A stretch of 53,762 nucleotides of DNA from Opitutaceae bacterium (GTDB lineage: Bacteria; Verrucomicrobiota; Verrucomicrobiia; Opitutales; Opitutaceae), in NCBI GenBank assembly GCA_027482185.1, contig JAIXWF010000005.1, positions 1 to 53,762 of the forward strand, read 5' to 3'. Positions within the stretch are counted from its first letter, which is position 1. Each line of letters begins with the position of its first letter. Below are positions 16,820 through 25,451 of the stretch, in pieces. The translations under genes were made by a program, and so were the position numbers. The notes under the pieces are model-generated. The model saw nothing but the letters and a program-made list of their open reading frames with translations. It made no database searches and was not told where the DNA came from.

Positions 16820-18208
16820 TCAGGTTTCGACCCCGGCGAGCACGAGCTGGCCGTACAGCGTGCTGACCGTGGCGCGCTCGATTTTCAAAGGCACGAGCTG
16901 GCCGACGAGGCGCGGGTCGGCGTCGAATACGCAGACGCGGTTGCCGCGGGTGCGGCCGGTGAAATGCAGCCCGCTCTTGTCGCGGCCTTCGACGAGCACT
17001 TCCTCGTTCGTGCCGATCAGGCGCGCGGTGCGGCGGAGGGAATTGGCCTGGAGGACTTCGAGGAGGATGCGGTTGCGTTCTTCCTTCACTTCGTCGGGGA
17101 CTTGGTCGCCGAGCTCCGCGGCCGGCGTGCCGGTGCGGATGCTGTATTTGAAGATGTAGGCCATGTCGAAATCGCAGGTTTCGAACAGCTCGCGCGTCTG
17201 CGCGAAATCCTCCTCGGTCTCGCCCGGGAAGCCGACGATGACATCGGTCGAGAAATACATGTCCGGCTGCACCGCGCGGAGGGCGGCGACGATCTCGCGG
17301 TAGCGATCGCGCGTGTAGGGCCGGTTCATCGCGCGGAGAATCCGGTCGCTGCCGCTCTGCATCGGCAGGTGCACGTAGGGACAGAGTTTCGGCAGGCGGC
17401 CGTAGGCGGCGACGAGGTCGTCCTTGAAACCGCGGGGATGCGGCGAGGTGAACCGGATGCGTTCGATGCCGTCGAGGGCGTGTACGCGTTCCAGCAATTG
17501 CACGAAGGGCGTGATCCCGCCGGTGTGCGCGTAGTCGCGGCGGCCGTAGCTGGTGACGATCTGGCCGAGCAGCGTGATCTCGCGCACGCCGCGGTCGGCG
17601 AGGGCGCGGCACTCGGCGACGATGTCGTCCATCGGCCGCGAGCGTTCGTCGCCGCGCGTTTTCGGCACGATGCAGAAGGCGCAGTCCATGTTGCAGCCCT
17701 GCTGGATCGAAACAAAGGCGCTGACCTGCCGGTCCGTCTCAGCGGCGTCCGCGGCGATCTCGGGCAGGAGGTGGTCCTTGATCGTGTTTTGCGAACCGGC
17801 TTCCTCGGCGATGTCGACGATGCTGCGGCCGATCGGCACGCCGGCCTCGCGGGCGGCGCGGAGGTTGTCGAGGTAGCCGGGGACCTGGTGGAATTTCTGG
17901 GTGCCGACGATGAGATCGACGTCGGGCAATTGCTCCAGAAGCGAGGCGCCGCGGTTCTGCGCCATGCAGCCGAGGATCCCGAGGACGAAGTCGGGCTGCT
18001 TTTTCTTCCGTTGCTGGAGGTAGGCGGCCTTGCCGATGGCCTTTTGCTCGGCGGCATCGCGCACGCTGCAGGTGTTGAGCAGGAGGATGTCGCAGTCGTG
18101 TTCGTCCGGCACGATCCGGTACCCGCGGGCGCGCAGCATCGCCGCGACAGCCTCGCTGTCGCGCTCGTTCATCTGACACCCGTAGGTTTTGATGTGGACG
18201 CGGTTCAC
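16820..18208 (-). CDS. miaB: tRNA-2-methylthio-N6-dimethylallyladenosine synthase
   Basis: This 462-residue radical-SAM methylthiotransferase adds a methylthio group to isopentenyl-A37 of tRNAs. The N-terminal UPF0004 domain has Cys11 (TYGCQMN), Cys47 (NTCSVR) and Cys81 (GCMAQ) for the auxiliary [4Fe-4S] cluster. The radical-SAM triad Cys173, Cys177 and Cys180 is in QQGCNMDCAFC. A C-terminal TRAM domain ends the protein. The order of motifs and the NTCSVRDAAEQKA sequence fit MiaB rather than RimO or MtaB. It is the first gene of miaB - membrane protein - gmk. Confidence 0.95.
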   Translation of the reverse strand: MNRVHIKTYGCQMNERDSEAVAAMLRARGYRIVPDEHDCDILLLNTCSVRDAAEQKAIGKAAYLQQRKKKQPDFVLGILGCMAQNRGASLLEQLPDVDLIVGTQKFHQVPGYLDNLRAAREAGVPIGRSIVDIAEEAGSQNTIKDHLLPEIAADAAETDRQVSAFVSIQQGCNMDCAFCIVPKTRGDERSRPMDDIVAECRALADRGVREITLLGQIVTSYGRRDYAHTGGITPFVQLLERVHALDGIERIRFTSPHPRGFKDDLVAAYGRLPKLCPYVHLPMQSGSDRILRAMNRPYTRDRYREIVAALRAVQPDMYFSTDVIVGFPGETEEDFAQTRELFETCDFDMAYIFKYSIRTGTPAAELGDQVPDEVKEERNRILLEVLQANSLRRTARLIGTNEEVLVEGRDKSGLHFTGRTRGNRVCVFDADPRLVGQLVPLKIERATVSTLYGQLVLAGVET

Positions 18209-18285
18209 TTCCGGGAAGGGTCCTAGGTAGCCGGCAGGGCGGAGGGGTCAACGCGGGAAACCGGCCGCGCCCCGGGGCGCATTGC

Positions 18286-18337
18286 GTAGGGGCGCGGCTT
18301 GTCCGCGCCCGGGGGCGCGCACGAGGCGCGCCCCTAC
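18286..18337. repeat. GC-rich hairpin element, GTAGGGGCGCG arms
   Basis: GTAGGGGCGCG (18286-18296) and CGCGCCCCTAC (18327-18337) are perfect 11-nt inverted arms. Between them are CTTGTCCGCGCCC and GGGGGCGCGCACGAG, which form a second inverted layer. The element sits in the roughly 200-nt divergent gap between miaB and the metallophosphatase gene; nothing else is visible in that gap. It is a different family from the heptad elements. Confidence 0.85.
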
Positions 18338-18409
18338 GGCGGAGTGGGCGGAACGGATTCCCGCGCCTCGGGGCTCGCCTGCGGCCCGGCGGTTTCCTCA
18401 ACTCGCCGG

Positions 18410-19774
18410 ATGCGCGCCATGTTTCGTCTTGGTTTAGCCGGAATCGGGTTGGCCTGCCTGCTCCACGCCGGAGCCGCGGCCGCCCCCGAGGCACGACTGC
18501 TCGTGGTCGGCGACGCGCATTCGGCGTACGAGCGGTCAGCCCAAGTGCTCGGGCTGGTTGATCGTCTGAAGGCGCAGGAGCCCGGTGTGCCGCTGGCGAT
18601 GCTGATCAACGGCGACGCTTTGGAATACGGCAACTTGGTGGCGCGGCGGACGGCCGGGGCGCTTGATTTCGCATGGTTCAAGGCCTTGGCCGACCGCGTG
18701 CCGACCGTGATCAATCTTGGGAACCACGAACCGGAGTTCCACGATGTCGCGGAAACCGTGCGGCGGCTCGAGGCCGCAGGTTTGAAAGTGATCAGCGGCA
18801 ATTTGCGCAATCCGGCGACCGGCCAGCCCTATGCGCCGGCGACGATGACGTTGGTTCTGGGGCAACACGAATTGACGCTCGTCGGTATCACAACCGACCG
18901 GCTGAACACCTTCCGCGTCGCGATCCGGCCGCAATTGGATCTGGCGGATCCCGTCGTGTGGGGCCGCGCCAATTTCCCGGCGCTGTTCCGCGGGGCGCGA
19001 CTGCCCGTGGTGCTGAGCCACGCGGGGCTGAAGGCGGACCGCGCGTTGTTCGGCGCGGTGCCGGCGGGCACGTTGTTCGCCGGGGCGCACGACCACCTGC
19101 GGCTCGTGCATCGCGAACCGGGCGGACCGCTCTATTTCCATTCCGGCAGTTGGCTTGAAACCGTATCCGTGGCCGAGCTGCGGCGTGAAACGGCCGGCAG
19201 CGCGCCGGCGTGGCACGTGGAGTCGCGGGTGCTGCGGGCCGACGATCCCGCGGATCCGGACTTCGCCCGGCGGATCGCGGCGACGCTGGCGGAACATCTG
19301 ACCGCGGAGGAAACGGCCGCGGTCGGCCGCACGGCGCGGGCGCTGGGGCCGAGCGAAGCGGCGGCGTTTGCGGTGGCGGCGGCGCGGGCGGCGGCCGGGG
19401 CGGACGTCGCCATTGTGGGCGCGACGACGTTCGGCGCGGGATTGCCGGCGGGCGAAGTTTCACGGTTCGCGTTCGATGCCTGCGTGCGGTTCGACGGGCC
19501 GCTGTTCGCGGCGGAGGTCGACGGGGCCTGGCTGCGGCGGCTGGTTGCGCGCTGCAACCACGGTCCGGATACGCCGTTCGCGGCGCGGACGGGCGAGAAT
19601 CTCGTGGCGGCGGCCGGGCCGCAGGCGTTCGAGGACGGACGGCGTTACCGTTTCGTCACGACCGACTGGATCGCGAAGAACGCCGCGCAATACCTCGGCG
19701 AGAATCCGCCGGCGCTGGCGGAGGTGCCCGGGCTGCGGCTGAAGGCGGCGGTGTTGCGGGCGCTGGCGCCGTGA
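18410..19774 (+). CDS. Secreted metallophosphatase / 5'-nucleotidase-like protein
   Basis: This 454-residue protein has a signal peptide ending around AAAAPEA. Its calcineurin-type metallophosphatase domain shows all ligand motifs: Asp35 and His37 (GDAHSAY), NGDALEYG, the catalytic NLGNHEPEF, LSHAGLKAD and GAHDHLRL. A C-terminal 5'-nucleotidase domain follows, shorter than usual (about residues 300-454, with GENLVAAA and YRFVTTDWIA). It probably hydrolyses nucleotides or phosphate esters in the periplasm. Two ATGs, 18410 and 18419, are both compatible with the signal peptide; the first was taken because it adds a positive residue. Confidence 0.85.
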   Translation: MRAMFRLGLAGIGLACLLHAGAAAAPEARLLVVGDAHSAYERSAQVLGLVDRLKAQEPGVPLAMLINGDALEYGNLVARRTAGALDFAWFKALADRVPTVINLGNHEPEFHDVAETVRRLEAAGLKVISGNLRNPATGQPYAPATMTLVLGQHELTLVGITTDRLNTFRVAIRPQLDLADPVVWGRANFPALFRGARLPVVLSHAGLKADRALFGAVPAGTLFAGAHDHLRLVHREPGGPLYFHSGSWLETVSVAELRRETAGSAPAWHVESRVLRADDPADPDFARRIAATLAEHLTAEETAAVGRTARALGPSEAAAFAVAAARAAAGADVAIVGATTFGAGLPAGEVSRFAFDACVRFDGPLFAAEVDGAWLRRLVARCNHGPDTPFAARTGENLVAAAGPQAFEDGRRYRFVTTDWIAKNAAQYLGENPPALAEVPGLRLKAAVLRALAP

Positions 19775-19825
19775 CCGGCCGGCGCGGGGCTTGAAGCGGG
19801 CGGGGGGCTGGGGCATGGATGCGGC

Positions 19826-20938
19826 GTGCGCCTCGGGCCCTACGAACTTTCGTCGAATCTGTTTCTGTCGCCGCTGGCGGGTTACACCAACCTGCCGATG
19901 CGGCTGACGGTGCGCGAACTCGGCGGGCTAGGCTGGGCGACGACGGATCTCGTGAACGCGCGCTCGTTGCTCGAGCGCAATCCCACCGCGCTCAAGCTCG
20001 TCGCGTCGGCGACGGCGGACCGGCCCCTGGCGATCCAGCTCTTCGGCAGCGTGCCGGAAGAAATGCGCGACGCCGCCGTGATGTGCCAGGAGCTCGGCGC
20101 CGAATCCGTCGACATCAACATGGGCTGCCCCGTGAAGAAGGTCGTGAAGATCGGCGGCGGCTCCGCGATGATGACCGAGCTCGACAAGACCGCGGCGCTG
20201 GTCCGCGGCATGGTCGCGGCGGTGAAGATTCCCGTGACGGCGAAGATGCGGCTCGGCTGGGACGACGACAACCTGACCGCGCCCGATCTGGCCCAGGTCC
20301 TCGAGGATGTCGGCGTGGCGGCGATCTTTGTCCACGGGCGGACGCGCGCGCAGGGCTTTGCCGGCACCGTCAATCTCGCGGGTATCCGAAGCGTGGTGAC
20401 GGCGGTGCGCCGGATTCCGGTGATCGGCAACGGCGACGTCACGACCCCCGAGGCCGCGCAGCACATGCTCGCCGAGACGGGCTGCGCGGGCGTGAGCATC
20501 GGGCGCGGGGCGTTCTACGATCCGTGGATTTTCCGGCGCACGCGGCATTATCTGCGGACCGGAGAGCTGTTGCCGGAGCCGGATTTCGCGGAGCGCCTGC
20601 GGGTGCTGCGGCGGCATTTCGAGCGCTACGTCGAATTCTACGGCGAGGAGCACGGCGCGCGGCTGTTCCGCAAGGTGGCGCCGTGGTACGCGAAGCGGTT
20701 CGGCCCGGCGAAGCCGTTCAAGAACCGGATCATCACGATCGTGTCGCGGGCGGATTTCGAGGCGGCGATCGCCGAGTACACGGCGTGGCGCGCGCAGTTC
20801 TGCGACGAGCGCGGCGAGTTGCTGGCGAAGTTTGCCCCGGCGCCGCTGACGGCGTCGTTTCTCCGCGATCCCGACGAGCCCGCGAGCACGGCGCGCGAGG
20901 CGATCCCGGTCCCGAAGGGGCCGATCGACACCTGGTGA
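19826..20938 (+). CDS. tRNA-dihydrouridine synthase (DusB-like)
   Basis: This 370-residue FMN enzyme reduces uridines in tRNA to dihydrouridine. The family pattern is clear: LSPLAGYTNLPMR near the N-terminus, VDINMGCPVKKVVKIGGGSAMM with catalytic Cys101, VTAKMRLGWDD, FVHGRTRAQGFAGT, VIGNGDVTTPE, and GVSIGRGAFYDPWIF for FMN phosphate binding. The C-terminal extension of about 60 residues is ordinary. The start is GTG at 19826; nearby ATGs at 19815 and 19819 are out of frame. It is followed by marC after 28 nt on the same strand. Confidence 0.93.
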   Translation: MRLGPYELSSNLFLSPLAGYTNLPMRLTVRELGGLGWATTDLVNARSLLERNPTALKLVASATADRPLAIQLFGSVPEEMRDAAVMCQELGAESVDINMGCPVKKVVKIGGGSAMMTELDKTAALVRGMVAAVKIPVTAKMRLGWDDDNLTAPDLAQVLEDVGVAAIFVHGRTRAQGFAGTVNLAGIRSVVTAVRRIPVIGNGDVTTPEAAQHMLAETGCAGVSIGRGAFYDPWIFRRTRHYLRTGELLPEPDFAERLRVLRRHFERYVEFYGEEHGARLFRKVAPWYAKRFGPAKPFKNRIITIVSRADFEAAIAEYTAWRAQFCDERGELLAKFAPAPLTASFLRDPDEPASTAREAIPVPKGPIDTW

Positions 20939-20966
20939 ACGCCGGCCCGCCGCTTCCTCCGACCCC

Positions 20967-21650
20967 ATGCAAAACGTCAGTCATTTCTGGGAACTGATCC
21001 TCGGCACGATCATCGCGCTGCTGCCGCTGATCAATCCGCTCGCCTCGGCGCCGACGTTCCTCGCGATCACGGAAGGCGATTCGCACGAGCGCCGCATGCA
21101 GCAGCTGCGGCACGCGTGCTTCTACATGGTGGCGATCCTCGTGAGTTTCCTGATCGGCGGGACCTTCATCATGGGCTTCTTCGGCATTTCGATTCCCGGA
21201 TTGCGAATCGCTGGCGGCCTGTTGGTGGCGGGCATCGGTTCGACGATGCTGATGGGCCCGGCGCGCGGTTCGAACAAAGGCGACTCCGTCGCCGAGGCCG
21301 AGGCGCGGGCGAAGCGCGATATTTCGTTTTCACCGCTCGCGATGCCGATGCTAAGCGGCCCCGGCTCGATCGCCGTGACGATCGGGTTCACGTCGTTGGC
21401 GACGCATTGGTCCGACTACGTCGCGATCATCCTCGGCATCGTGATCGTGGCGCTGATCTCCTACGCGACGTTGGCCCTGTCGGAACGCGTGGTGCGCGTG
21501 ATCGGCGTCAACGGCATGAACGCGCTCTCGAAGGTGATGGGTTTCCTGATCCTGTGCATCGGCATCCAGTTCGTCGTGAACGGCGTGCTCGGCGTCGCAA
21601 CCGACCCCGCCGTCGTGCGCGCGATCCGCGATGCGGTTTTGCAGAAATGA
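20967..21650 (+). CDS. MarC-family integral membrane protein
   Basis: This 227-residue protein has six predicted hydrophobic segments, typical of the MarC/YchE family. It opens with LLPLINPLASAPTFLAIT, the conserved first helix with NP, and contains SFSPLAMPMLSGPGSIAVTIG, the hallmark internal motif with PxxxGPG. The transport function of MarC proteins is unproven; an old link to multiple antibiotic resistance was not upheld. Its stop codon lies inside a perfect 13-bp hairpin. Confidence 0.92.
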   Translation: MQNVSHFWELILGTIIALLPLINPLASAPTFLAITEGDSHERRMQQLRHACFYMVAILVSFLIGGTFIMGFFGISIPGLRIAGGLLVAGIGSTMLMGPARGSNKGDSVAEAEARAKRDISFSPLAMPMLSGPGSIAVTIGFTSLATHWSDYVAIILGIVIVALISYATLALSERVVRVIGVNGMNALSKVMGFLILCIGIQFVVNGVLGVATDPAVVRAIRDAVLQK

Positions 21651-21670
21651 GCGGCGGCTCATTTCTGCAG
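21641..21670 (+). terminator. Perfect 13-bp hairpin spanning the marC stop codon
   Basis: TGCAGAAATGAGC (21641-21653) and its exact reverse complement (21658-21670) flank a GGCG loop. The marC TGA is in the left arm. There is no U-tract directly after it; instead the GTTGAAA heptads begin. Such a stable structure over a stop codon suggests termination or mRNA 3'-end protection. Confidence 0.7.
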
Positions 21671-21765
21671 TTGAAAGCGGCAAGTTGAAAGTTGAAGGAC
21701 CGGAGATCAAACCGCGCAGATTTCCAGTTTCCGATCTTTCAACTTTCACCTTTCAACCTTCAACC
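21669..21765. repeat. Inverted heptad element, GTTGAAA family
   Basis: The left arm at 21669-21704 is GTTGAAA, GCGGCAA, GTTGAAA, GTTGAAG, then GACCGGA. The right arm at 21731-21765 is CCGATCTTTCAAC, then TTTCACC, TTTCAACC, TTCAACC. The core is about 26 nt. It lies between the convergent marC and ABC-permease genes and is the closest relative of the element at 15509-15605. Confidence 0.9.
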
Positions 21766-21798
21766 GCGCGGCCTTCGGCCGCGCCGCACCGGCCGCGC

Positions 21799-22932
21799 TC
21801 AGTCCAGTGTCTGCCGGTAGCGTTTCACGCCGATGGTCATCGCGACGGCGAGGAACAGCAGCAGCGGCCAGAGCTCCGGGGCGATGTCGGAAAAATCGCT
21901 CCCCTTGAGCATGATCCCGCGGACGATGCGGAGGAAATGCGTCAGCGGCAGAATGCTGCCGATCCACTGCGCCCACTCGGGCATGCCGCGGAAAGGAAAC
22001 ATGAAACCCGAGAGCAAAATCGAAGGCAGGAAGAAGAAGAACGCCATCTGCACCGCCTGCAGTTGGTTCCGCGCCAAGGTCGAGAACGTCACGCCGACGG
22101 CGAGGCTCGCGGTGATGAAGAGGAAGGCCACGCCGTAGATGAGCGGGAGGCTGCCGACCATCGGCACCTGGAAGAGGAAGCGTGCCGCGACCAGGATCAG
22201 CGTCACCTGGATGTAGCCGACGATGATGTACGGGATGATTTTCCCGACCATGACTTCGGCGGGACGCACCGGCGTCGCGAGCAGGTTTTCCATCGTGCCG
22301 CGCTCGCGTTCGCGGGTGATCGCGAGGGCCGTGATCACGACCATCGTCATGGTCAGCACGACGCCCATGAGGCCGGGCACGATGTTGTACTGCGTGATGT
22401 TCTCCGGGTTGTAGTGGGCGTGGACCTGGAGGTCGACCGGGCCGGGCCGGCCGCGCAGGGCGACAAGCGGCCCCTGCAGGTCGCGGTCGAAGACATTGCC
22501 GGCGAGCACGCGTGCGGCGGCGACGGCGGGGCCCGTTGCGGCCGGATCCGTGGCGTCGGCTTCGAGCAGAATCGTCGGCCGTTCGCCGCGCAGCAGGCGC
22601 CGCGTGAAGTCCTCGGGAATGTTGATCACGAACTGCACCTCGCCCCGCTGGAGCAGGCGCGCGGCTTCCGCCTCGGTGGCGGCCTCGCGGGTGATCGCGA
22701 AGTAGTCGCTCTGGCGCAGCGCGGCGACGAAGGTGCGCACATAGGGCCCTTGGTCGCCGAGGCGCAGCGCGGTCGGCAGATGGCGCGGGTCGGAATTGAT
22801 CGCGAACCCGAAGAGCATCAGCTGCAGCAGCGGGATGCCGACCATCATGCCGAAGGTCACGCGGTCGCGCCGCATCTGGATGAACTCCTTCAGCACGATG
22901 GCCCAGAGGCGATGGAAGGTGAAACGGCGCAT
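21799..22932 (-). CDS. ABC-2 type efflux permease
   Basis: This 377-residue ABC-2 permease has one N-terminal transmembrane helix, a large extracytoplasmic domain (about residues 50-165) and five C-terminal helices. RERERGTMENLLATPV in the middle is the diagnostic loop of YhhJ/YbhR-type permeases. The ATG at 22932 is preferred; the in-frame alternative 15 nt upstream is a TTG inside the ATPase gene. It is last in the minus-strand order TetR, HlyD, ATPase, permease. Only one permease gene is present, so it probably works as a homodimer, whereas E. coli uses a YbhS/YbhR pair. Confidence 0.92.
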   Translation of the reverse strand: MRRFTFHRLWAIVLKEFIQMRRDRVTFGMMVGIPLLQLMLFGFAINSDPRHLPTALRLGDQGPYVRTFVAALRQSDYFAITREAATEAEAARLLQRGEVQFVINIPEDFTRRLLRGERPTILLEADATDPAATGPAVAAARVLAGNVFDRDLQGPLVALRGRPGPVDLQVHAHYNPENITQYNIVPGLMGVVLTMTMVVITALAITRERERGTMENLLATPVRPAEVMVGKIIPYIIVGYIQVTLILVAARFLFQVPMVGSLPLIYGVAFLFITASLAVGVTFSTLARNQLQAVQMAFFFFLPSILLSGFMFPFRGMPEWAQWIGSILPLTHFLRIVRGIMLKGSDFSDIAPELWPLLLFLAVAMTIGVKRYRQTLD

Positions 22933-22939
22933 CGCGGGT

Positions 22940-23863
22940 TCAGGCAAAGTTGTCTTGGGCGGCGTCCATCAGGCCGATGAACACATCCTCGAGCCCGGCT
23001 TGGCCGCGGGTCCAGGTGTGGCGGTCGGTCCGCGCGGCGGCGACGGACGCCTCGAGTTGCGCCGCGTCGCGGCCGCTGACGTGGAGGGTGTTGCCGAAGG
23101 CGACGACCTGTTCGACGCCGGGCCGGCCGCGGAGAGCGGCGGCGAGGGTGGGCAGGTCGGGGCCGCGCACGATCCAAGTCGTGAGCTGCGCGGATGCCAC
23201 GACCTCGGCCACCGTGCCGCGGGCGAGCAAATTGCCGTAGGCGAGATAGGCGAGCCGGTGGCAACGCTCGGCCTCGTCCATGTAGTGCGTGGTGATGAGA
23301 ACGGTGAGGCCGGTCGCGGCGAGGCCGTGGATCTCGTCCCAGAATTCGCGGCGCGCCTTCGGGTCGACGCCGGCGGTGGGCTCGTCGAGGAGCAGGAGTT
23401 GCGGCGCGTGGATGAGGCTGGCGGCGAGGGCGAGGCGCTGTTTCCAGCCGCCGGACAACTGGCCGGCGAGCTGATGGCTGCGGTTGGCGAGGCCGAGGCG
23501 CTCGAGGCTGCGTTCGACGGCGTCGCGGCGGTTGGGCACGGCGTAGATGCGGGCGATGAAGTCGAGGTTTTCGCGGATGCTGAGGTCCTCGTAGTAGCTG
23601 AAACGCTGCGTCATGTAGCCGACCTGGCGCTTGATCTCGGCCTGCTGCGTGAGGACATCGAAACCGAGGCACGTGCCGCGGCCGGCGTCGGGCGTGAGCA
23701 GGCCGCAGAGCATGCGGATGAAGGTCGTCTTGCCCGAGCCGTTGGGGCCGAGGAAGCCGTAGATCTCGCCGCGGCGGACCTGGAGGTCGACCTGGTTGAC
23801 GACGGTCTTGGCGCCGAAGCGCTTGGTGACGCCCGCGACGTCGATGGCGAGCTCCCCGGTCAT
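22940..23863 (-). CDS. ABC transporter ATP-binding protein
   Basis: This 307-residue ATPase has Walker A GPNGSGKT at 39-46, signature LSGGW at 136-140, and Walker B LLLLD with catalytic Glu161 in DEPTAGVD. A C-terminal extension of about 90 residues is typical of drug- or polymer-type ABC-2 ATPases. Its ATG overlaps the HlyD gene stop (ATGA), and the permease starts 7 nt after its stop. It powers efflux through the ABC-2 permease downstream. Confidence 0.95.
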   Translation of the reverse strand: MTGELAIDVAGVTKRFGAKTVVNQVDLQVRRGEIYGFLGPNGSGKTTFIRMLCGLLTPDAGRGTCLGFDVLTQQAEIKRQVGYMTQRFSYYEDLSIRENLDFIARIYAVPNRRDAVERSLERLGLANRSHQLAGQLSGGWKQRLALAASLIHAPQLLLLDEPTAGVDPKARREFWDEIHGLAATGLTVLITTHYMDEAERCHRLAYLAYGNLLARGTVAEVVASAQLTTWIVRGPDLPTLAAALRGRPGVEQVVAFGNTLHVSGRDAAQLEASVAAARTDRHTWTRGQAGLEDVFIGLMDAAQDNFA

Positions 23864-24828
23864 GGGGCGGCGAGAGCGACGTCGGCCGGCTGGCCGGGGT
23901 TGAGATCCGGGGCCGCGCCGGCGGCGAAGAGCGCCTCGGCCATGAACACCAGCTTCGCGCGGTTGGCGCGGTTGTAGAGGACGGGCGGCGTGTATTCGGG
24001 CTTCGGCGACACGTAGGCGACGGTGGCGGCGAACGGGGCCGCGCGGCCTGAGACCGAGACCTGCACGCGGGCGCCGGGGCGGAGGCGGGCGAGGTCGGCC
24101 TCGGGGACGAAAAAGCGCACCTTGAGATTTTCCGGGGGAAGCAGGGAGACGACGGGCTGGCCGGCGCCGGCGAACTCGCCCGGGCGGAAGAGCGTGTCGT
24201 GCACGAGCGCGGCGGCCGGCGCGGCTTGGCTCTTCTGGGCGACGGCCCAGGCGGCGCGTTCGCGGGCGGCTCCGGCGGCGGCGGCGTCCGCGGCGGCGGC
24301 GGCGAGGGCATCGGCCCGGCCGCCGAGGCGCGCGGTGGCAAGCTGGGCGGCGGTTTCCTCGACGGCGCGGAGGTTGCGTTCGTGGGTGAGCCGCGCGCGG
24401 TCGAGGTCGCTGGCCGGCAGGGCGCCCGATTTGAACAGGTCCTCCTGGCGCCGCAGGTCGCGCTGGGCGAGTTCGGCGGCGGCGCGGTTCTGCTCGAGCC
24501 GGGCTTCGAGGGCGGCGAGCTCGGAGGGCCGGGCGCCGAGGCGCAGGTCGGCGAGGCGGGCCTCGGCGGCGCGGAGGCGGTCCTCGGTCTCGCGCAAGGC
24601 GGCGGCTTCGGCGGCGTGCTCGAGGACGAAGAGCGGGGCGCCGGCGGCGACGCGGTCGCCGCGGCGGACGGCGAGGCTTTCCACGCGGCCGGCGAGCGGG
24701 GCGGCGACGTGGACGAATTCGCCTTCGAGGTAGCCCTGCCAGCCGGCGGGCGTTTCGCGGGTGCAGGCGCCGAGCAGGAACAGGACGGCGGCCGCGGCGG
24801 CGGCCCTAGCGGGGAGCGAGTTTTTCAT
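23860..24828 (-). CDS. HlyD-family membrane fusion lipoprotein
   Basis: This 322-residue periplasmic adaptor has an N-terminal signal with Cys22 in FLLGAC, which looks like a lipoprotein box. A barrel-sandwich lipoyl half motif follows (VAAPLAGRVESLAVRRGDRV), then a long Ala/Arg/Glu-rich coiled coil (about 85-210), the second half (LFRPGEFAGAGQPVVSLL) and a beta-barrel domain. It resembles YbhG/EmrA-type adaptors that link an inner-membrane ABC pump to an outer-membrane channel. The ATG at 24828 lies 23 nt inside the end of the TetR gene, so translation is coupled. Confidence 0.9.
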   Translation of the reverse strand: MKNSLPARAAAAAAVLFLLGACTRETPAGWQGYLEGEFVHVAAPLAGRVESLAVRRGDRVAAGAPLFVLEHAAEAAALRETEDRLRAAEARLADLRLGARPSELAALEARLEQNRAAAELAQRDLRRQEDLFKSGALPASDLDRARLTHERNLRAVEETAAQLATARLGGRADALAAAAADAAAAGAARERAAWAVAQKSQAAPAAALVHDTLFRPGEFAGAGQPVVSLLPPENLKVRFFVPEADLARLRPGARVQVSVSGRAAPFAATVAYVSPKPEYTPPVLYNRANRAKLVFMAEALFAAGAAPDLNPGQPADVALAAP

Positions 24829-25450
24829 ACTGCTTGCGGCCGGCGGGGGTGAGGAGACCGCCGAAAAAGAGATCGATGCCGGCGCCGAGCACGGCGGGCG
24901 GCGCCAGTTGCAGGCGCTCAAGGACGGCGGGCTGGAGCAGCCCCTGCATCGCATGGAGAAAGTACTCGATCGCGAAGCCGGGCGGCAGGTCGGTGCGGAC
25001 CAGGCCCTCCTGCTGGCCGGCGGCGACGAAGCGGCCGAAGACGTAGGGGAGGGTGCGCGCGCGCATTTCCTCGATCCGCCGGTACAGCGCGGGCGCGAAA
25101 CGCTGGAGCTCGCGCAAGGTCTGCGGCTGCACGGCGGCCATGCGCCGCGCCATGCCGGCGACGAAGCCGCGGAGCTTCTCCGCGAAGTTCAGGTCCGGGT
25201 TCGCCAGCAGCGCCTCCGCCTCGGCCCGGATCTCGACGGCGAGGTCGTCGACGACCGCGGCGAGGATCTCGTCCTTGCCGGCAAAGTGCACGTAGAGGGT
25301 CTTTTTGCTCAGACCCAACTCGGCGGCGAGGTCGTCCATCGTGCAGCGCGCGTAGCCGTGCGTGAAGAGGAAGACCCGGGCCTGCCGCAAAATGCGGGCG
25401 CGGAGGTCGGGCGCGGCGGCGACAGCGAGCGGTGGGTCGACTTTGGCCAT
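24806..25450 (-). CDS. TetR-family transcriptional regulator of the efflux operon
   Basis: This is a 214-residue TetR regulator. The helix-turn-helix TMDDLAAELGLSKKTLYVHFAGKDEIL is described by its position, residues 37-63. A C-terminal ligand domain of CecR/TetR_C type follows (FAIEYFLHAMQGLLQP). It is first in the operon and overlaps the HlyD gene, as CecR (YbiH) does in front of ybhGFSR in E. coli. It is therefore probably an autorepressor of the pump that responds to a transported compound. The inverted repeat just upstream of its start is a good operator candidate. Confidence 0.92.
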   Translation of the reverse strand: MAKVDPPLAVAAAPDLRARILRQARVFLFTHGYARCTMDDLAAELGLSKKTLYVHFAGKDEILAAVVDDLAVEIRAEAEALLANPDLNFAEKLRGFVAGMARRMAAVQPQTLRELQRFAPALYRRIEEMRARTLPYVFGRFVAAGQQEGLVRTDLPPGFAIEYFLHAMQGLLQPAVLERLQLAPPAVLGAGIDLFFGGLLTPAGRKQYEKLAPR

Positions 25451-25451
25451 A

